A stretch of 64,000 nucleotides of DNA from Faucicola osloensis_B (GCA_964211495.1 CAXORL010000001.1:62001-126000); one strand, 5' to 3'. Counted from the first letter of the stretch, positions 26,268 through 35,329 are shown. Notes: generated by a model not told the origin, from the sequence alone. Numbers and translations: made by a program.

Positions 26268-27350
26268 ATGAGCGCAGCGACTGCACCTATCAATACTTTT
26301 ACTATTACTGCACCTGATGACTGGCATATTCATTTACGGGACGGGCAGGCGCTTGCTACGACGGTGCCACATGCTGCGGCCAATTTTCGCCGAGCCATTT
26401 GTATGCCAAATTTGGTGCCACCCGTCAAAACAGCCGCTGATGCTATCGCTTATCGTGAGCGTATTTTGGCGCAAGTACCCAATGACAGTATCTCCCAGCA
26501 ATTTGAGCCATTGATGACGCTTTACTTAACCGAGTCACTGACGGCGGAAGACATCGAAGCTGCCGTTGCTTCAGGTGTAGTAAAAGCAGTCAAGTTATAT
26601 CCTGCAGGTGCGACCACCAATTCTGCGGATGGGGTGAGCCATATCAATCATTGCACCGATGTATTTGCCAAGATGGAAGCGTTGGGTTTGCCGCTGTTGG
26701 TTCATGGTGAAGTGACGCACCATCATATTGATATTTTTGACCGTGAAAAACGCTTTATTGATGAAGTGATGGTCAATCTCATTGATAAATTTCCAAAATT
26801 AAAAATCGTCTTTGAACACATCACTACCAGTGATGCCGCTGATTTTGTGTTGTCACAGGGCAAAAATGTCGCAGCGACGATTACGCCGCAGCATTTATTG
26901 TTTAATCGTAATCACATGCTGGTGGGGGGGATTAAACCGCATTTTTATTGCTTGCCGATTTTAAAACGCCAAAGTCACCAAAAAGTATTACTTGATGTGG
27001 CAACCAGTGGCAATCCCAAATTCTTTATTGGCACTGACTCTGCGCCCCACGCGACGCATACCAAGGAAAATGCTTGCGGTTGTGCAGGCTGTTATAGCGC
27101 ATCGATTGCGCTGCCCTTGTATGCCCAGGCCTTTGACAGCGTGGGCAAACTTGACAGGTTAGAAGGCTTTACCAGTATTCACGGGGCAAAGTTTTATGGC
27201 TTACCTATCAATAGTGATAAAGTGACCTTGGTGCGTGAAGCCTGGCAAGTCCCAGAGTATTATCCTTATCTTGACGGTAAAGATTTGACCCCGCTGATGG
27301 CTGGACAAACGCTGGACTGGAAAGTGATGCCATTTAATTTAGCCGTATGA
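26268..27350 (+). CDS. pyrC: Dihydroorotase, class II
   Basis: A 360-residue zinc amidohydrolase that closes carbamoyl-aspartate to dihydroorotate in pyrimidine synthesis. The metal-binding H-x-H is in DDWHIHLRDG (about residues 19-21), the carboxylated lysine is in VKAVKLYPAG (about 104), further metal histidines are in VHGE and EHITT, and the catalytic Asp is in GTDSAPH (about 252). Length and order match the short class II enzymes of E. coli type. A good ribosome binding site (CGAGGAAATC) precedes the ATG. rnt follows 44 nt later and is probably co-transcribed. Confidence 0.97.
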   Translation: MSAATAPINTFTITAPDDWHIHLRDGQALATTVPHAAANFRRAICMPNLVPPVKTAADAIAYRERILAQVPNDSISQQFEPLMTLYLTESLTAEDIEAAVASGVVKAVKLYPAGATTNSADGVSHINHCTDVFAKMEALGLPLLVHGEVTHHHIDIFDREKRFIDEVMVNLIDKFPKLKIVFEHITTSDAADFVLSQGKNVAATITPQHLLFNRNHMLVGGIKPHFYCLPILKRQSHQKVLLDVATSGNPKFFIGTDSAPHATHTKENACGCAGCYSASIALPLYAQAFDSVGKLDRLEGFTSIHGAKFYGLPINSDKVTLVREAWQVPEYYPYLDGKDLTPLMAGQTLDWKVMPFNLAV

Positions 27351-27394
27351 TTGTTTACCCTTTATTTCTTCTGTTTTTTTCCGCAAGGTAACGT

Positions 27395-28114
27395 ATGAAC
27401 GCCACAACTGAACCCATGACTATTGCCAACCGTTTTCGCAATTACTTGCCCGTGGTGGTGGATGTAGAGACAGCAGGGTTCAATCCAAAAACCGATGCCT
27501 TGCTTGAGATTGCCTGTATTCCAATTTTGATGGATGATACTGGGCGTTTTTACCCAGGTGAGGCGGTCAATGCCCATATTGAGCCGTTTGAAGGGGCAAA
27601 CCTTGAAGCGCGCGCCCTGCAATTCACCGGTATCAATCCGCATAGCCCAATGCGAAAAGCCATTGCTGAAGATGAAAAAACCGCCATTCGCCGTATTTTT
27701 AAATATTTAAAAACGGTGCGTCAATCGACCCAATGTACCAAATGTATCTTGGTGGGGCACAATGCGCATTTTGACTTGGGCTTTTTAAATGCTTTGATTG
27801 AGCGTACCAATAGTAAAAATCAAAGCCAATTTCACCAGTTCTCCGTGTTAGATACCGTCACCTTATCTGCGCTTGCGTTTGGGCAAACGGTACTGGCGAG
27901 AGCGTGCAAACTCGCTGGACTAGAATTTGATGGTAATGAAGCGCATTCTGCCTTATATGACACCCAAAAAACGGCTGAATTGTTTTGTTATATCTTAAAC
28001 AATTATCCGCTGCTGACGCCAAACTTGGCGAGCGATGAGCCTAATGATGATGAGCGTCATGATAGCGGTGATGAGGACGTACTAGTGCCATCTGAAGACC
28101 CAACTGATGGCTAA
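27395..28114 (+). CDS. rnt: Ribonuclease T
   Basis: A 239-residue DEDDh exoribonuclease that trims the 3' ends of tRNA and other small RNAs. Exo I is VVVDVETAGFNP (about residue 24), Exo II is GHNAHFDLGFL (about 125), and the last His/Asp pair is in AHSALYDTQKTAELF (about 190). A C-terminal extension of about 30 residues rich in Asp, Glu and Ser (NDDERHDSGDEDV) goes beyond the usual end. The ribosome binding site is AAGGTAACGT. It follows pyrC closely. Confidence 0.95.
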   Translation: MNATTEPMTIANRFRNYLPVVVDVETAGFNPKTDALLEIACIPILMDDTGRFYPGEAVNAHIEPFEGANLEARALQFTGINPHSPMRKAIAEDEKTAIRRIFKYLKTVRQSTQCTKCILVGHNAHFDLGFLNALIERTNSKNQSQFHQFSVLDTVTLSALAFGQTVLARACKLAGLEFDGNEAHSALYDTQKTAELFCYILNNYPLLTPNLASDEPNDDERHDSGDEDVLVPSEDPTDG

Positions 28115-28179
28115 ATTTTTTGGTGGTGGTTTGGATGTTTAACCTTGTTTAATATCCAAATCACAATTCATCCAAATCT

Positions 28180-29379
28180 TTAAACTTTAACTGCCACAAG
28201 TATCAGTATCATGAACATAATCAGCGCCGCAGTCGCAAGCGCCATTTTTTTGCCATAGCTTGTATCTTCGCGTTGGGTTTGCTTGAGTAATGACAGGGTA
28301 GCAATACCTTGCGAAATGCGCATGGCGTCAGGGTGACCATGTGCCGCAGCCAGCGCTAGCCAGTATTTGCCCATCTCGTTATCTTGCTCGACCCCATGTC
28401 CTGCATAGTAGAGTTTACTGAGTAATTTCTCCGCGCGATTATCATGCTGCGAGGCTGCTTGTTGCAATAGTAGTAAGGCTTGTTGGGGGTTTTGAGAAAT
28501 CTTGAGTAAGTGATTGCCTTCAAATAGCCACAGCGCTTGGCGCAGCAATGCATCAGCAAGACCATTCTCGGCAAATTCATCAATTATTTGTACGGCTTTT
28601 GCCAAATTGTGTGCTGATATAGTGTTTTCGACTACATTTTCTGCTGCTACATTTTCTTCGGTTACACTGTTTTCTAATACATTGTCATTTGATTGTGCTG
28701 TTTGAATCAGCGCAACCGCTTTTTCATACATTGCTCGGCTTTCCTCTGCCATGTCTGAATCAAGCCATTGAATGGTCTGCAAATCCTGTGCAAGCTCGCC
28801 AAAAATCGCATGTTTGTTAACCACTGCCTGTGATTCGGCAATGGATTTGCGCTGATTGAGCAGTCCTTCATGCAGTGTGGGATTGAGTAGGGCGGCTTCA
28901 ACTTCTGCCTGATAGCGCGCAACTTCCTCTGCTTGGCGCTGCTGTTCTTCAAGTTGCTTTTGCTGCTCAATTTGTTTGGCTTGGGCTCTTGCTTGCGCAA
29001 CGACTTGGCGATTTGAGCGGGTTTTTGATGGGATTTTGCTGGTTAGCGATTGAGAATTAAGGGGATTGTTGAGCGGAGTGGGTGCCGCCGATGACGCCGT
29101 TTGTTGAGCCATGTGCACAGATTTATCAGTAGCAGGGGTGACATTTTCTGATACCGCTTCATGATCTTTGGACGTATCTATTACATTGGACTCATCCATC
29201 ACTGGGGTGATTTGCATCACTATTTGGCTAAAATCTGGCAACTCGGTAAAGTCAAACCGATAAATTTGCGGCAATGCCACGCCGTCATCGGCAGCTATCT
29301 CATTGGGATACTTACGATCAATCAGTGGATTATCTTCATCGGTGATAAATTGGGAATGAGAGAAGCGAGATGCAATCAT
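28180..29379 (-). CDS. Tail-anchored protein with coiled coil and Sel1-like repeats
   Basis: 399 residues, no named family. Order: an acidic N-terminal region (about 1-90), a Ser/Pro/Thr stretch, a Gln/Glu/Arg-rich coiled coil (about 125-165), a helical region, then TPR-like Sel1 repeats (about 265-360, with the ALLLLQQAASQHDNRAEKLLSKLYYAGHGVEQD unit spread over them), and one membrane helix at the very C-terminus (about 378-399). There is no signal peptide, so it is probably a tail-anchored inner-membrane protein with its body in the cytoplasm. Sel1 repeats usually bind partner proteins. Its neighbours give no clue; rnt is convergent. Confidence 0.72.
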   Translation of the reverse strand: MIASRFSHSQFITDEDNPLIDRKYPNEIAADDGVALPQIYRFDFTELPDFSQIVMQITPVMDESNVIDTSKDHEAVSENVTPATDKSVHMAQQTASSAAPTPLNNPLNSQSLTSKIPSKTRSNRQVVAQARAQAKQIEQQKQLEEQQRQAEEVARYQAEVEAALLNPTLHEGLLNQRKSIAESQAVVNKHAIFGELAQDLQTIQWLDSDMAEESRAMYEKAVALIQTAQSNDNVLENSVTEENVAAENVVENTISAHNLAKAVQIIDEFAENGLADALLRQALWLFEGNHLLKISQNPQQALLLLQQAASQHDNRAEKLLSKLYYAGHGVEQDNEMGKYWLALAAAHGHPDAMRISQGIATLSLLKQTQREDTSYGKKMALATAALIMFMILILVAVKV

Positions 29380-29450
29380 GGTGTTGGATAAATGTTGATA
29401 GTGATGTCATTATAGAGGACAAATAACCGAAAGTAAAAAAGCCAAAACCA

Positions 29451-29482
29451 TAAAAAAGGACAGCGTCACTGTCCTTTTTTAT
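29451..29482 (-). terminator. Terminator of scoAB
   Basis: Perfect stem AAAAAAGGACAG / CTGTCCTTTTTT with a 5-nt loop, about 80 nt after the scoB stop on the minus strand. Confidence 0.88.
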
Positions 29483-29561
29483 TGTCATTTTAATGGCAAT
29501 CACACGCTGAGTTGTGACAGCGCTATTTTACAGTTGTTATCTTGCAGGTGTTATAGTGCAA

Positions 29562-30191
29562 TTATAGTGCAATGGTTACGGGCGTTTTCGATTGTAATTC
29601 TTCAAACGTGACACCGTCTGCCAGCTCAACCAGTTTTAGACCGTTATCGGTCACATCCATGATGGCTAAATCAGAGATGATACGATTCACCACTTTTTTG
29701 CCTGTCAGGGGTAGCGTACATTCAGCCAATACTTTTGGCTCACCATGTTTGTTAGTATGTTCCATCAATACAATGACGCGTTGAACGCCTGCAACCAAGT
29801 CCATCGCGCCGCCCATGCCTTTAACCATCTTGCCAGGAATCATCCAGTTGGCAAGATCGCCACTGTCTGAAACTTCCATCGCTCCTAAGATGGCAAGGTT
29901 GACTTTGCCGCCACGAATCATGGCAAATGACTGTGAGCTTGAGAAAAAGCTCGCACCAGTCGCTGTGGTGACGGTTTGTTTACCGGCATTGATTAGATCT
30001 GGGTCAACTTTATCGGGTGTTGGGAATTCATCAATCCCAAGCAGCCCATTTTCTGATTGTAGCCAAACATTGACGCCTTCTGGAATATAGTTCGCCACTA
30101 AGGTCGGTAAACCGATACCTAGATTGACATAAAAGCCGTCTTGCAGTTCTTTTGCGGCTCTTTGTGCCATTTGTTCACGAGTCCATGCCAT
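29562..30191 (-). CDS. scoB: 3-oxoacid CoA-transferase, subunit B
   Basis: A 209-residue beta subunit of a succinyl-CoA:3-ketoacid (or acetoacetate) CoA-transferase. The catalytic glutamate is in the conserved SENGLLG motif (about residue 46), followed by the glycine-rich AILGAMEV and MGGAMDLV segments. It pairs with ScoA to move CoA from succinyl-CoA to acetoacetate, opening ketone bodies or polyhydroxybutyrate products to oxidation. An AAGGAG ribosome binding site lies before the ATG. It follows scoA by 17 nt on the same strand and ends in a strong terminator. Confidence 0.95.
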   Translation of the reverse strand: MAWTREQMAQRAAKELQDGFYVNLGIGLPTLVANYIPEGVNVWLQSENGLLGIDEFPTPDKVDPDLINAGKQTVTTATGASFFSSSQSFAMIRGGKVNLAILGAMEVSDSGDLANWMIPGKMVKGMGGAMDLVAGVQRVIVLMEHTNKHGEPKVLAECTLPLTGKKVVNRIISDLAIMDVTDNGLKLVELADGVTFEELQSKTPVTIAL

Positions 30192-30208
30192 GGTAATCTC
30201 CTTATATC

Positions 30209-30916
30209 CTAGTTTGTCTGTTCTTTGGTCGTCACTTTTTCGATGCGTTTTTCTGGGTTGGCATTGACCACGATGCGATGCACATAAATACCCGGCAAAT
30301 GAATTTGGTCGGGATCTAGCTCGCCAGTTTCCACCAATTGCTCAACTTCAACAATGGTGACTTTACCTGCAGTGGCGACATCTGGGTTAAAGTTACGCGC
30401 CGTCTTATTGAATATCAAGTTGCCCGCTTTATCGGCTTTTTGGGCTTTGACCAATGCCACATCAGCGACTAATGAGCGCTCAAGGATATATTGACGACCG
30501 TCAAATTCACGTTCTTCTTTACCTTCAGCAATTTGGGTGCCTACGCCAGTGGCGGTAAAGAACGCAGGGATGCCCGCACCCCCGGCACGCAGTTTTTCTG
30601 CCAACGTCCCTTGTGGGGTCAATTCCACTTCCAATTCACCCGATAAAAACTGCCGTTCAAATTCTTTGTTTTCACCGACATAAGACGCAATCATTTTTTT
30701 GACTTGGCGAGTCTCTAGCAATAATCCCAAACCAAAGCCATCGACACCAGCGTTATTGCTGATACAGGTCAAATCTTTAACGCCGCTATCTCGCAAGGCT
30801 TCAGTTAAAGCTTCGGGGATACCACACAGACCAAAACCACCGACCGCAATCGTTTGTCCATCTTTGATGACGCCTTCAAGTGCCGCAGCTGCGCTGTCAT
30901 ATACTTTGCTGGTCAT
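30209..30916 (-). CDS. scoA: 3-oxoacid CoA-transferase, subunit A
   Basis: A 235-residue alpha subunit. The CoA-binding VGGFGLCGIPE motif (about residues 26-36) and the SNNAGVDGFGLG segment (about 53-64) are typical, as is ARNFNPDVATAGKVTIVE near residue 180. It is the first gene of a two-gene operon with scoB. Whether the acceptor is acetoacetate or a related acid cannot be decided from sequence. The region upstream to 31133 has no gene. Confidence 0.95.
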   Translation of the reverse strand: MTSKVYDSAAAALEGVIKDGQTIAVGGFGLCGIPEALTEALRDSGVKDLTCISNNAGVDGFGLGLLLETRQVKKMIASYVGENKEFERQFLSGELEVELTPQGTLAEKLRAGGAGIPAFFTATGVGTQIAEGKEEREFDGRQYILERSLVADVALVKAQKADKAGNLIFNKTARNFNPDVATAGKVTIVEVEQLVETGELDPDQIHLPGIYVHRIVVNANPEKRIEKVTTKEQTN

Positions 30917-31132
30917 ACATTCACTCCTTGTCGCTAACCAATGTTGTTAATATCATTTACCAAAAATAAAAACATCTACCAAAAATAAAAATTACGCTCA
31001 AACCTAAAAATTCCAAAACGAAACAAATCGTATCGTTATAGGTTTTATATAACAAATTTTGTCTTAAGTAAATCACATTGCATGAATTTTTGCAAAAAGT
31101 AAACCCAGTTTTTCGCAAAAATAGGGCATAAA

Positions 31133-31157
31133 AAAAGGCATACTAGGGATGCCTTAA
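31133..31157 (-). terminator. Terminator of fxsA
   Basis: Stem AAGGCAT / ATGCCTT followed on the minus strand by a run of seven Ts. Confidence 0.85.
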
Positions 31158-31195
31158 ATTTATCAATGTTCAACAGTCAATTTTTTATCCATTGT

Positions 31196-31831
31196 CTAGT
31201 CATCATTGGCAGAGCGGGTGATGCGTTTGGCGTTCGAGTTGACCGTTTTGGCTTGTCCGTCAATGGTCGTGCCAAATTTACCGCCGTTGTTATTTTTGCT
31301 ACCAAAGCCGCCGAACGGATTTTGTCCGCCCATACCACCAAATGGATTTTGACCGCCAAACGGGTTTTGTCCACCCATGCCGCCAAGACCCCCTAAGCCA
31401 CCCATTTTTGAGGGATCCATACCGCCCATTTTGCTTGCCATCATTTGCATCAATTTTTCTGGGTTTTTAGTGGCATAGTCTTTGGCAAAGGCTTTGAACT
31501 TATTTTGTACCGCGGGTAATAACACTACAAGTGCCGCAATATCACTTAAAATACCGGGCAGTACCAACAAGATACCTGCCACCGCAAAAGCAATCGCTTT
31601 CACCACGGAATTTTCATTAGGGCGCATCGCAGGGTTAAGCATGGCGGCTTGCGCTTGTCCAGCCATCGGTTTTAAGGTGGCTATGCCTTTTTTAATGAGT
31701 GCTGCACCCACAAACCCGGCTACGACAAACCACAAAAACACCCACCAGCCACTGACAAATTGTGCGATTAAATACCAAACCAGCATCTCAATAATCAACC
31801 AGACAATGGCAATCCCAACTATATTTCCCAT
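31196..31831 (-). CDS. fxsA: FxsA-family membrane protein with Gly-rich tail
   Basis: A 211-residue FxsA-like protein. The N-terminal half has FxsA-type membrane segments (about residues 4-24, 28-46 and 74-105, including the AVAGILLVLPGILSD segment typical of the family). E. coli FxsA interferes with F-plasmid exclusion of phage T7; its normal role is unknown. The C-terminal 70 residues are Gly/Met-rich with repeats of QNPFGG. The ATG at 31831 gives the normal family N-terminus; the in-frame start at 31897 is too long. AGGA lies about 12 nt upstream. It is divergent from ruvC. Confidence 0.88.
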   Translation of the reverse strand: MGNIVGIAIVWLIIEMLVWYLIAQFVSGWWVFLWFVVAGFVGAALIKKGIATLKPMAGQAQAAMLNPAMRPNENSVVKAIAFAVAGILLVLPGILSDIAALVVLLPAVQNKFKAFAKDYATKNPEKLMQMMASKMGGMDPSKMGGLGGLGGMGGQNPFGGQNPFGGMGGQNPFGGFGSKNNNGGKFGTTIDGQAKTVNSNAKRITRSANDD

Positions 31832-32045
31832 GAAAATACGATTCCTAAATTGTGAATAAACTATAAAGAACAAACGATGCATCATTAACCAATGCAATAA
31901 TGATGGGGGTAATGAATAAAACTATCAAATAGTTTTTTGAAATTCAGCAAATTTTTCGTTAAATTTTTGATAAATGCTATAATTTGACGGCATTTTTAGT
32001 TTCGATTTTTTTAGCTTCGACTGCATTTTTAGTAAAGTTGTTTTG

Positions 32046-32112
32046 TGGGCATCTTTTTTTATGAGCATGTTTTACGAGCATCTTTTATGAGTATCTTTTA
32101 TGAGTATCTTTA
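32046..32112 (+). repeat. 13-bp tandem repeat overlapping the ruvC start
   Basis: Four head-to-tail 13-bp units (32061-32073, 32074-32086, 32087-32099, 32100-32112) with consensus ATGAGYATSTTTT; the last unit holds the ruvC start codon. A fifth, decayed copy lies at about 32046-32058. ATGs at 32061 and 32087 are in the other two frames relative to ruvC because 13 is not a multiple of three. Confidence 0.9.
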
Positions 32113-32702
32113 TTGGTATTGACCCAGGCTCACGTCTGACAGGCTATGGCATCATTCGGTTGAGTGGGGATAAACTTGAACATTTGGATGCAGGCACGAT
32201 TCATGCTTACAGCCAAGGGGAAACCATGCCAGAGCGGTTAAAGCGGATATTTGATGGGGTTAGCCGTATCGTTGAGCATTATCAAAAATACACCAATGAA
32301 CCCATGACCGCTGCCATCGAGCAAGTATTTATGGCATCAAACCCTGATACCGCGCTCAAGCTTGGGCAGGCGCGGGGTGCAGCGATTGCCGCCATGGTTG
32401 CCAAAGATTTGCAAGTAGCTGAATATACCGCGCGGCAAATCAAACAAGCGGTATGTGGCTATGGCGCGGCAGACAAAGAGCAGATTCAGCTTATGGTCAT
32501 GCGCTTGTTGAGCCTTGAGATACAGCCGCAAGCGGATGCGGCAGATGGCTTGGCGTGTGCGATTTGTCATGCCTATCATAGTCAGACACTGAATAAATTG
32601 CTCGGCGGTGCAGCGGTAATCGGTGGTCAAAGCGCAGGTGGACGCTCAAAGAAAAAAGGGCGCTGGCGCTTGACCGAAGTTGATTTGGGTAATTTAAGTT
32701 AA
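32100..32702 (+). CDS. ruvC: Holliday junction resolvase RuvC
   Basis: A 200-residue endonuclease that cuts Holliday junctions moved by RuvAB. Acidic catalytic residues are visible: Asp in IGIDPGSRLTGYG (residue 8), Glu in AAIEQVFM (about 72), and the C-terminal Asp pair in PQADAADGLACAI (about 143-146). The start codon lies inside a 13-bp tandem repeat and has no Shine-Dalgarno sequence. The stop codon begins a second, 12-bp tandem repeat. The last 30 residues are Lys/Arg-rich. It is not beside ruvA or ruvB. Confidence 0.96.
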   Translation: MSIFIGIDPGSRLTGYGIIRLSGDKLEHLDAGTIHAYSQGETMPERLKRIFDGVSRIVEHYQKYTNEPMTAAIEQVFMASNPDTALKLGQARGAAIAAMVAKDLQVAEYTARQIKQAVCGYGAADKEQIQLMVMRLLSLEIQPQADAADGLACAICHAYHSQTLNKLLGGAAVIGGQSAGGRSKKKGRWRLTEVDLGNLS

Positions 32703-32746
32703 AAGGCAGGTTAAAAGATAGATTAAAAGTTAGGCTAAAAGGCAGT
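32699..32746 (+). repeat. 12-bp tandem repeat starting at the ruvC stop
   Basis: Four imperfect head-to-tail units beginning TTAAAAGGCAGG, TTAAAAGATAGA, TTAAAAGTTAGG and CTAAAAGGCAGT. The first unit includes the ruvC stop codon. Confidence 0.88.
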
Positions 32747-32869
32747 AGGGTTCGCCACTCTCAAGAAAATTTTTATATCCAACAAGGCTTTTGATGGGTT
32801 TAGACTTCTTTGTCAGCACAAAAATCGCTACAATGGCATCTTTTGAAAACTGAACACAAGAAGTACCTC

Positions 32870-33730
32870 ATGAGCCAACTAGCTACTGCAACTTTATTGA
32901 TTAAATGCCAAGACCGCGCAGGCATTGTGCAAGCTGTATCCGAATTTTTTTATCGTTATGGCGCCAATATTATCAGCCTTGACCAATACTCGACTGAGCC
33001 CGAAGGCGGTCAATATTTTATGCGCCTTGAAATGGCTATCAATGATTTAGACAATATCATCGATAATATGAAAGGCAGCTTTGAGCATACCGTCGCTCGC
33101 ATCTATCAAATGGAATGGAAACTATTTGACAATAGTAAACGTAAAAAAGTAGCGATTTTGGTGTCCAAATACGACCATGCGCTACTTGATTTGTTGTGGC
33201 GCTGGCAACAAGGACAACTAGATTGTGAGATTACCTGTGTCGTCAGTAATCATCATGATTTGCGCCAAGCGGTAGAAAATTTTGGTGTGCCATTTCATCA
33301 AGTGACTGTGAGCAAAGACAATAAAGTAGAAGCAGAAGCCGAAATTCAAGCGCTGGTAAAAGACTGTGATTTGTTGGTGCTAGCGCGCTATATGCAGATT
33401 TTGTCCGCTGAATTTACCGCCGCCTGGCACATGAAAATTATCAATATTCACCACTCATTTTTGCCAGCCTTTGTCGGCGCTGATCCATACCGCCAAGCCT
33501 ATGAAAAAGGGGTCAAACTGATTGGTGCCACCGCGCATTATGTCACAGCTGACCTTGACCAAGGACCGATTATTGAGCAAGACGTGCACCGTGTCAGCCA
33601 TCGCCACCATGTGGCAGAATTGCGGGCGATTGGGCAAGATGTCGAGCGTAGTGTGCTGACCCGTGCCGTGCGTTGGCATCTACAAAACCGGGTGATTGTT
33701 ACAGGCAATAAAACGGTGGTATTTAGCTAA
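32870..33730 (+). CDS. purU: Formyltetrahydrofolate deformylase
   Basis: A 286-residue enzyme that hydrolyses 10-formyl-tetrahydrofolate to formate and tetrahydrofolate, feeding formate to PurT and balancing one-carbon pools. An N-terminal ACT domain (about 5-85, CQDRAGIVQAVSEF) is followed by the formyltransferase-like domain with the NIHHSFLPAF motif (catalytic His, about 200) and GATAHYVTADLDQGPIIEQD (catalytic Asp, about 236). The ATG at 32870 matches the family N-terminus; a longer start at 32810 does not. One-carbon metabolism links it loosely to the glycine cleavage genes. Confidence 0.95.
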   Translation: MSQLATATLLIKCQDRAGIVQAVSEFFYRYGANIISLDQYSTEPEGGQYFMRLEMAINDLDNIIDNMKGSFEHTVARIYQMEWKLFDNSKRKKVAILVSKYDHALLDLLWRWQQGQLDCEITCVVSNHHDLRQAVENFGVPFHQVTVSKDNKVEAEAEIQALVKDCDLLVLARYMQILSAEFTAAWHMKIINIHHSFLPAFVGADPYRQAYEKGVKLIGATAHYVTADLDQGPIIEQDVHRVSHRHHVAELRAIGQDVERSVLTRAVRWHLQNRVIVTGNKTVVFS

Positions 33731-33802
33731 TTTTTCATCCGTTATTTGCTATCATTGCAGTTTATCTTGTTATATGAGGGCGTAGGTTTTACGCCCTTCT
33801 CA

Positions 33803-33834
33803 TGACTATAAAAATAATTGACTATAAAAATAAT
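33803..33834 (+). repeat. Perfect 16-bp tandem duplication before the permease gene
   Basis: TGACTATAAAAATAAT twice, 18 nt before the start of the gene at 33852. Confidence 0.9.
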
Positions 33835-33851
33835 CTACCTGTGGTAGTCCT

Positions 33852-35243
33852 ATGCCGTTATCAAAGTCGCCAGCGCCACCATCCAACACTCATTTAACTC
33901 ACTATAAAACCTTAGGCTTACTGCTCACCTTATACTTGGCACAAGGCTTGCCCGCAGGATTTATCACCCAAGCCTTGCCAGCAATTTTGCGTGAATACAG
34001 AGTTTCACTGGTTGCCATTGGTTGGTCGGGGCTGATTTTGGTACCTTGGGGGCTTAAATTCTTGTGGGCTACTGTCGTGGACGGCTACTATTCACAAAAA
34101 ATCGGACGCGCCAAAAGCTGGATTTTGCCGATGCAAGGGCTGTCGATTGTCATACTGGTTGCGGTGGCGTTTTTTGAACCGCATAATTTGGCACAAACCA
34201 GTTCGGTAATGACATTGTATGGGATGTTATTTACCTTAAGTCTTATTGGTGCGACACACGATGTGGCGACGGATGGGCTAGCAACCCGTTTGCTTAAAGC
34301 GGCTATGGCGCCCAAAGAACCGCTGACCCATGATATGCCTGCGCCTAATTCGGTGAATCAAACGACCAATCACCATCATCGCCAAAGCCAAGGCAATGCC
34401 GTACAAGTCATCGGCTATCGACTGGGGCTTATTATCGGTGGCGGTGTTTTACTGATGCTGTTACAACAATGGGGCTGGCGCAACAGTTTTCTTGCCATGG
34501 CGGCTTTGGTGGCAATGAATACCGTGCCCATTGTGTTTTTTAAAGAGCACGCCCACACCTCGGTTATACCTGCCAAAAAACAAGTACAGGCAGCAAAATC
34601 TGGCAGTTTTAAGGCGCTAAAAAATTACCTTAGCCACCATTATCAGTATTTTTGGTCATCGCGGGAGATGCTGGCTTGGCTAGGGGTGTTATTGACCTAT
34701 AAAATTGCTGATGGTATTTCAAGCGGTATGGTCAAACCGATGATGGTCGATGTTGGACTCAACTTACAGCAAATTGGCTTCTGGGCAACCATCTTGGGCT
34801 CGGCTGCCTCAGTCGCTGGGGCAGGGGTCGCCACAATTTTGATGAAACGACTCACTCGCTTTACGTCACTGCTGTATTTCAATCTTGCCCAAGCGCTGAC
34901 CACAGGGTTATATGGCTTGGTAGCTTATGGGTTTTATCATCAGTTACTCACGGATTTTTTTTGGCTATACGCAGTCAATGCGCTAGAGCATTTTTGTGCG
35001 TCGTTGGCGCTGATTGCGATGCTTACGACCATTATGCATTATTCACGCCCTGCCAATGCGGGGAGTGATTTTACCGTGCAGGTTTGTCTGTTAACGGTGT
35101 TGGGCGGCTCAGCGCATTTTGCCAGCGGCTATATGGCGCATTTTTTGGGCTATCAATGGCATTTTTTGGTCAGTATGCTGATTGGCTTTGTGTGCCTTGT
35201 ACCAATAATTTACTGGCATAAATTACAAAATAATGAGAAATAG
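33852..35243 (+). CDS. AmpG/RhtX-type major facilitator permease
   Basis: 463 residues with about 12 membrane helices. The first helices carry the LYLAQGLPAGFITQALP segment and a WGLKFLWATVVDGYY segment, the pattern of the AmpG/acetyl-CoA transporter branch and of RhtX/FptX siderophore importers. AmpG brings muropeptides into the cytoplasm for recycling; RhtX brings in ferric siderophores. The sequence does not decide between them, and no siderophore or ampD gene is nearby. A His/Asn/Gln-rich loop (about 155-185) separates the two halves. Confidence 0.82.
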   Translation: MPLSKSPAPPSNTHLTHYKTLGLLLTLYLAQGLPAGFITQALPAILREYRVSLVAIGWSGLILVPWGLKFLWATVVDGYYSQKIGRAKSWILPMQGLSIVILVAVAFFEPHNLAQTSSVMTLYGMLFTLSLIGATHDVATDGLATRLLKAAMAPKEPLTHDMPAPNSVNQTTNHHHRQSQGNAVQVIGYRLGLIIGGGVLLMLLQQWGWRNSFLAMAALVAMNTVPIVFFKEHAHTSVIPAKKQVQAAKSGSFKALKNYLSHHYQYFWSSREMLAWLGVLLTYKIADGISSGMVKPMMVDVGLNLQQIGFWATILGSAASVAGAGVATILMKRLTRFTSLLYFNLAQALTTGLYGLVAYGFYHQLLTDFFWLYAVNALEHFCASLALIAMLTTIMHYSRPANAGSDFTVQVCLLTVLGGSAHFASGYMAHFLGYQWHFLVSMLIGFVCLVPIIYWHKLQNNEK

Positions 35244-35329
35244 TTTCATTTTTTATTGATTTTTGATATTTTTGACCATATTATCTATTTATATGATAAA
35301 TTAGAAAACATAGATAGAGCGGAGGGGAT

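Noticed and set aside
32046..32746. Insertion-sequence footprints at both ends of ruvC
   Set aside because: The two arrays differ in unit length and sequence and are direct tandem repeats, not inverted ends or target-site duplications.
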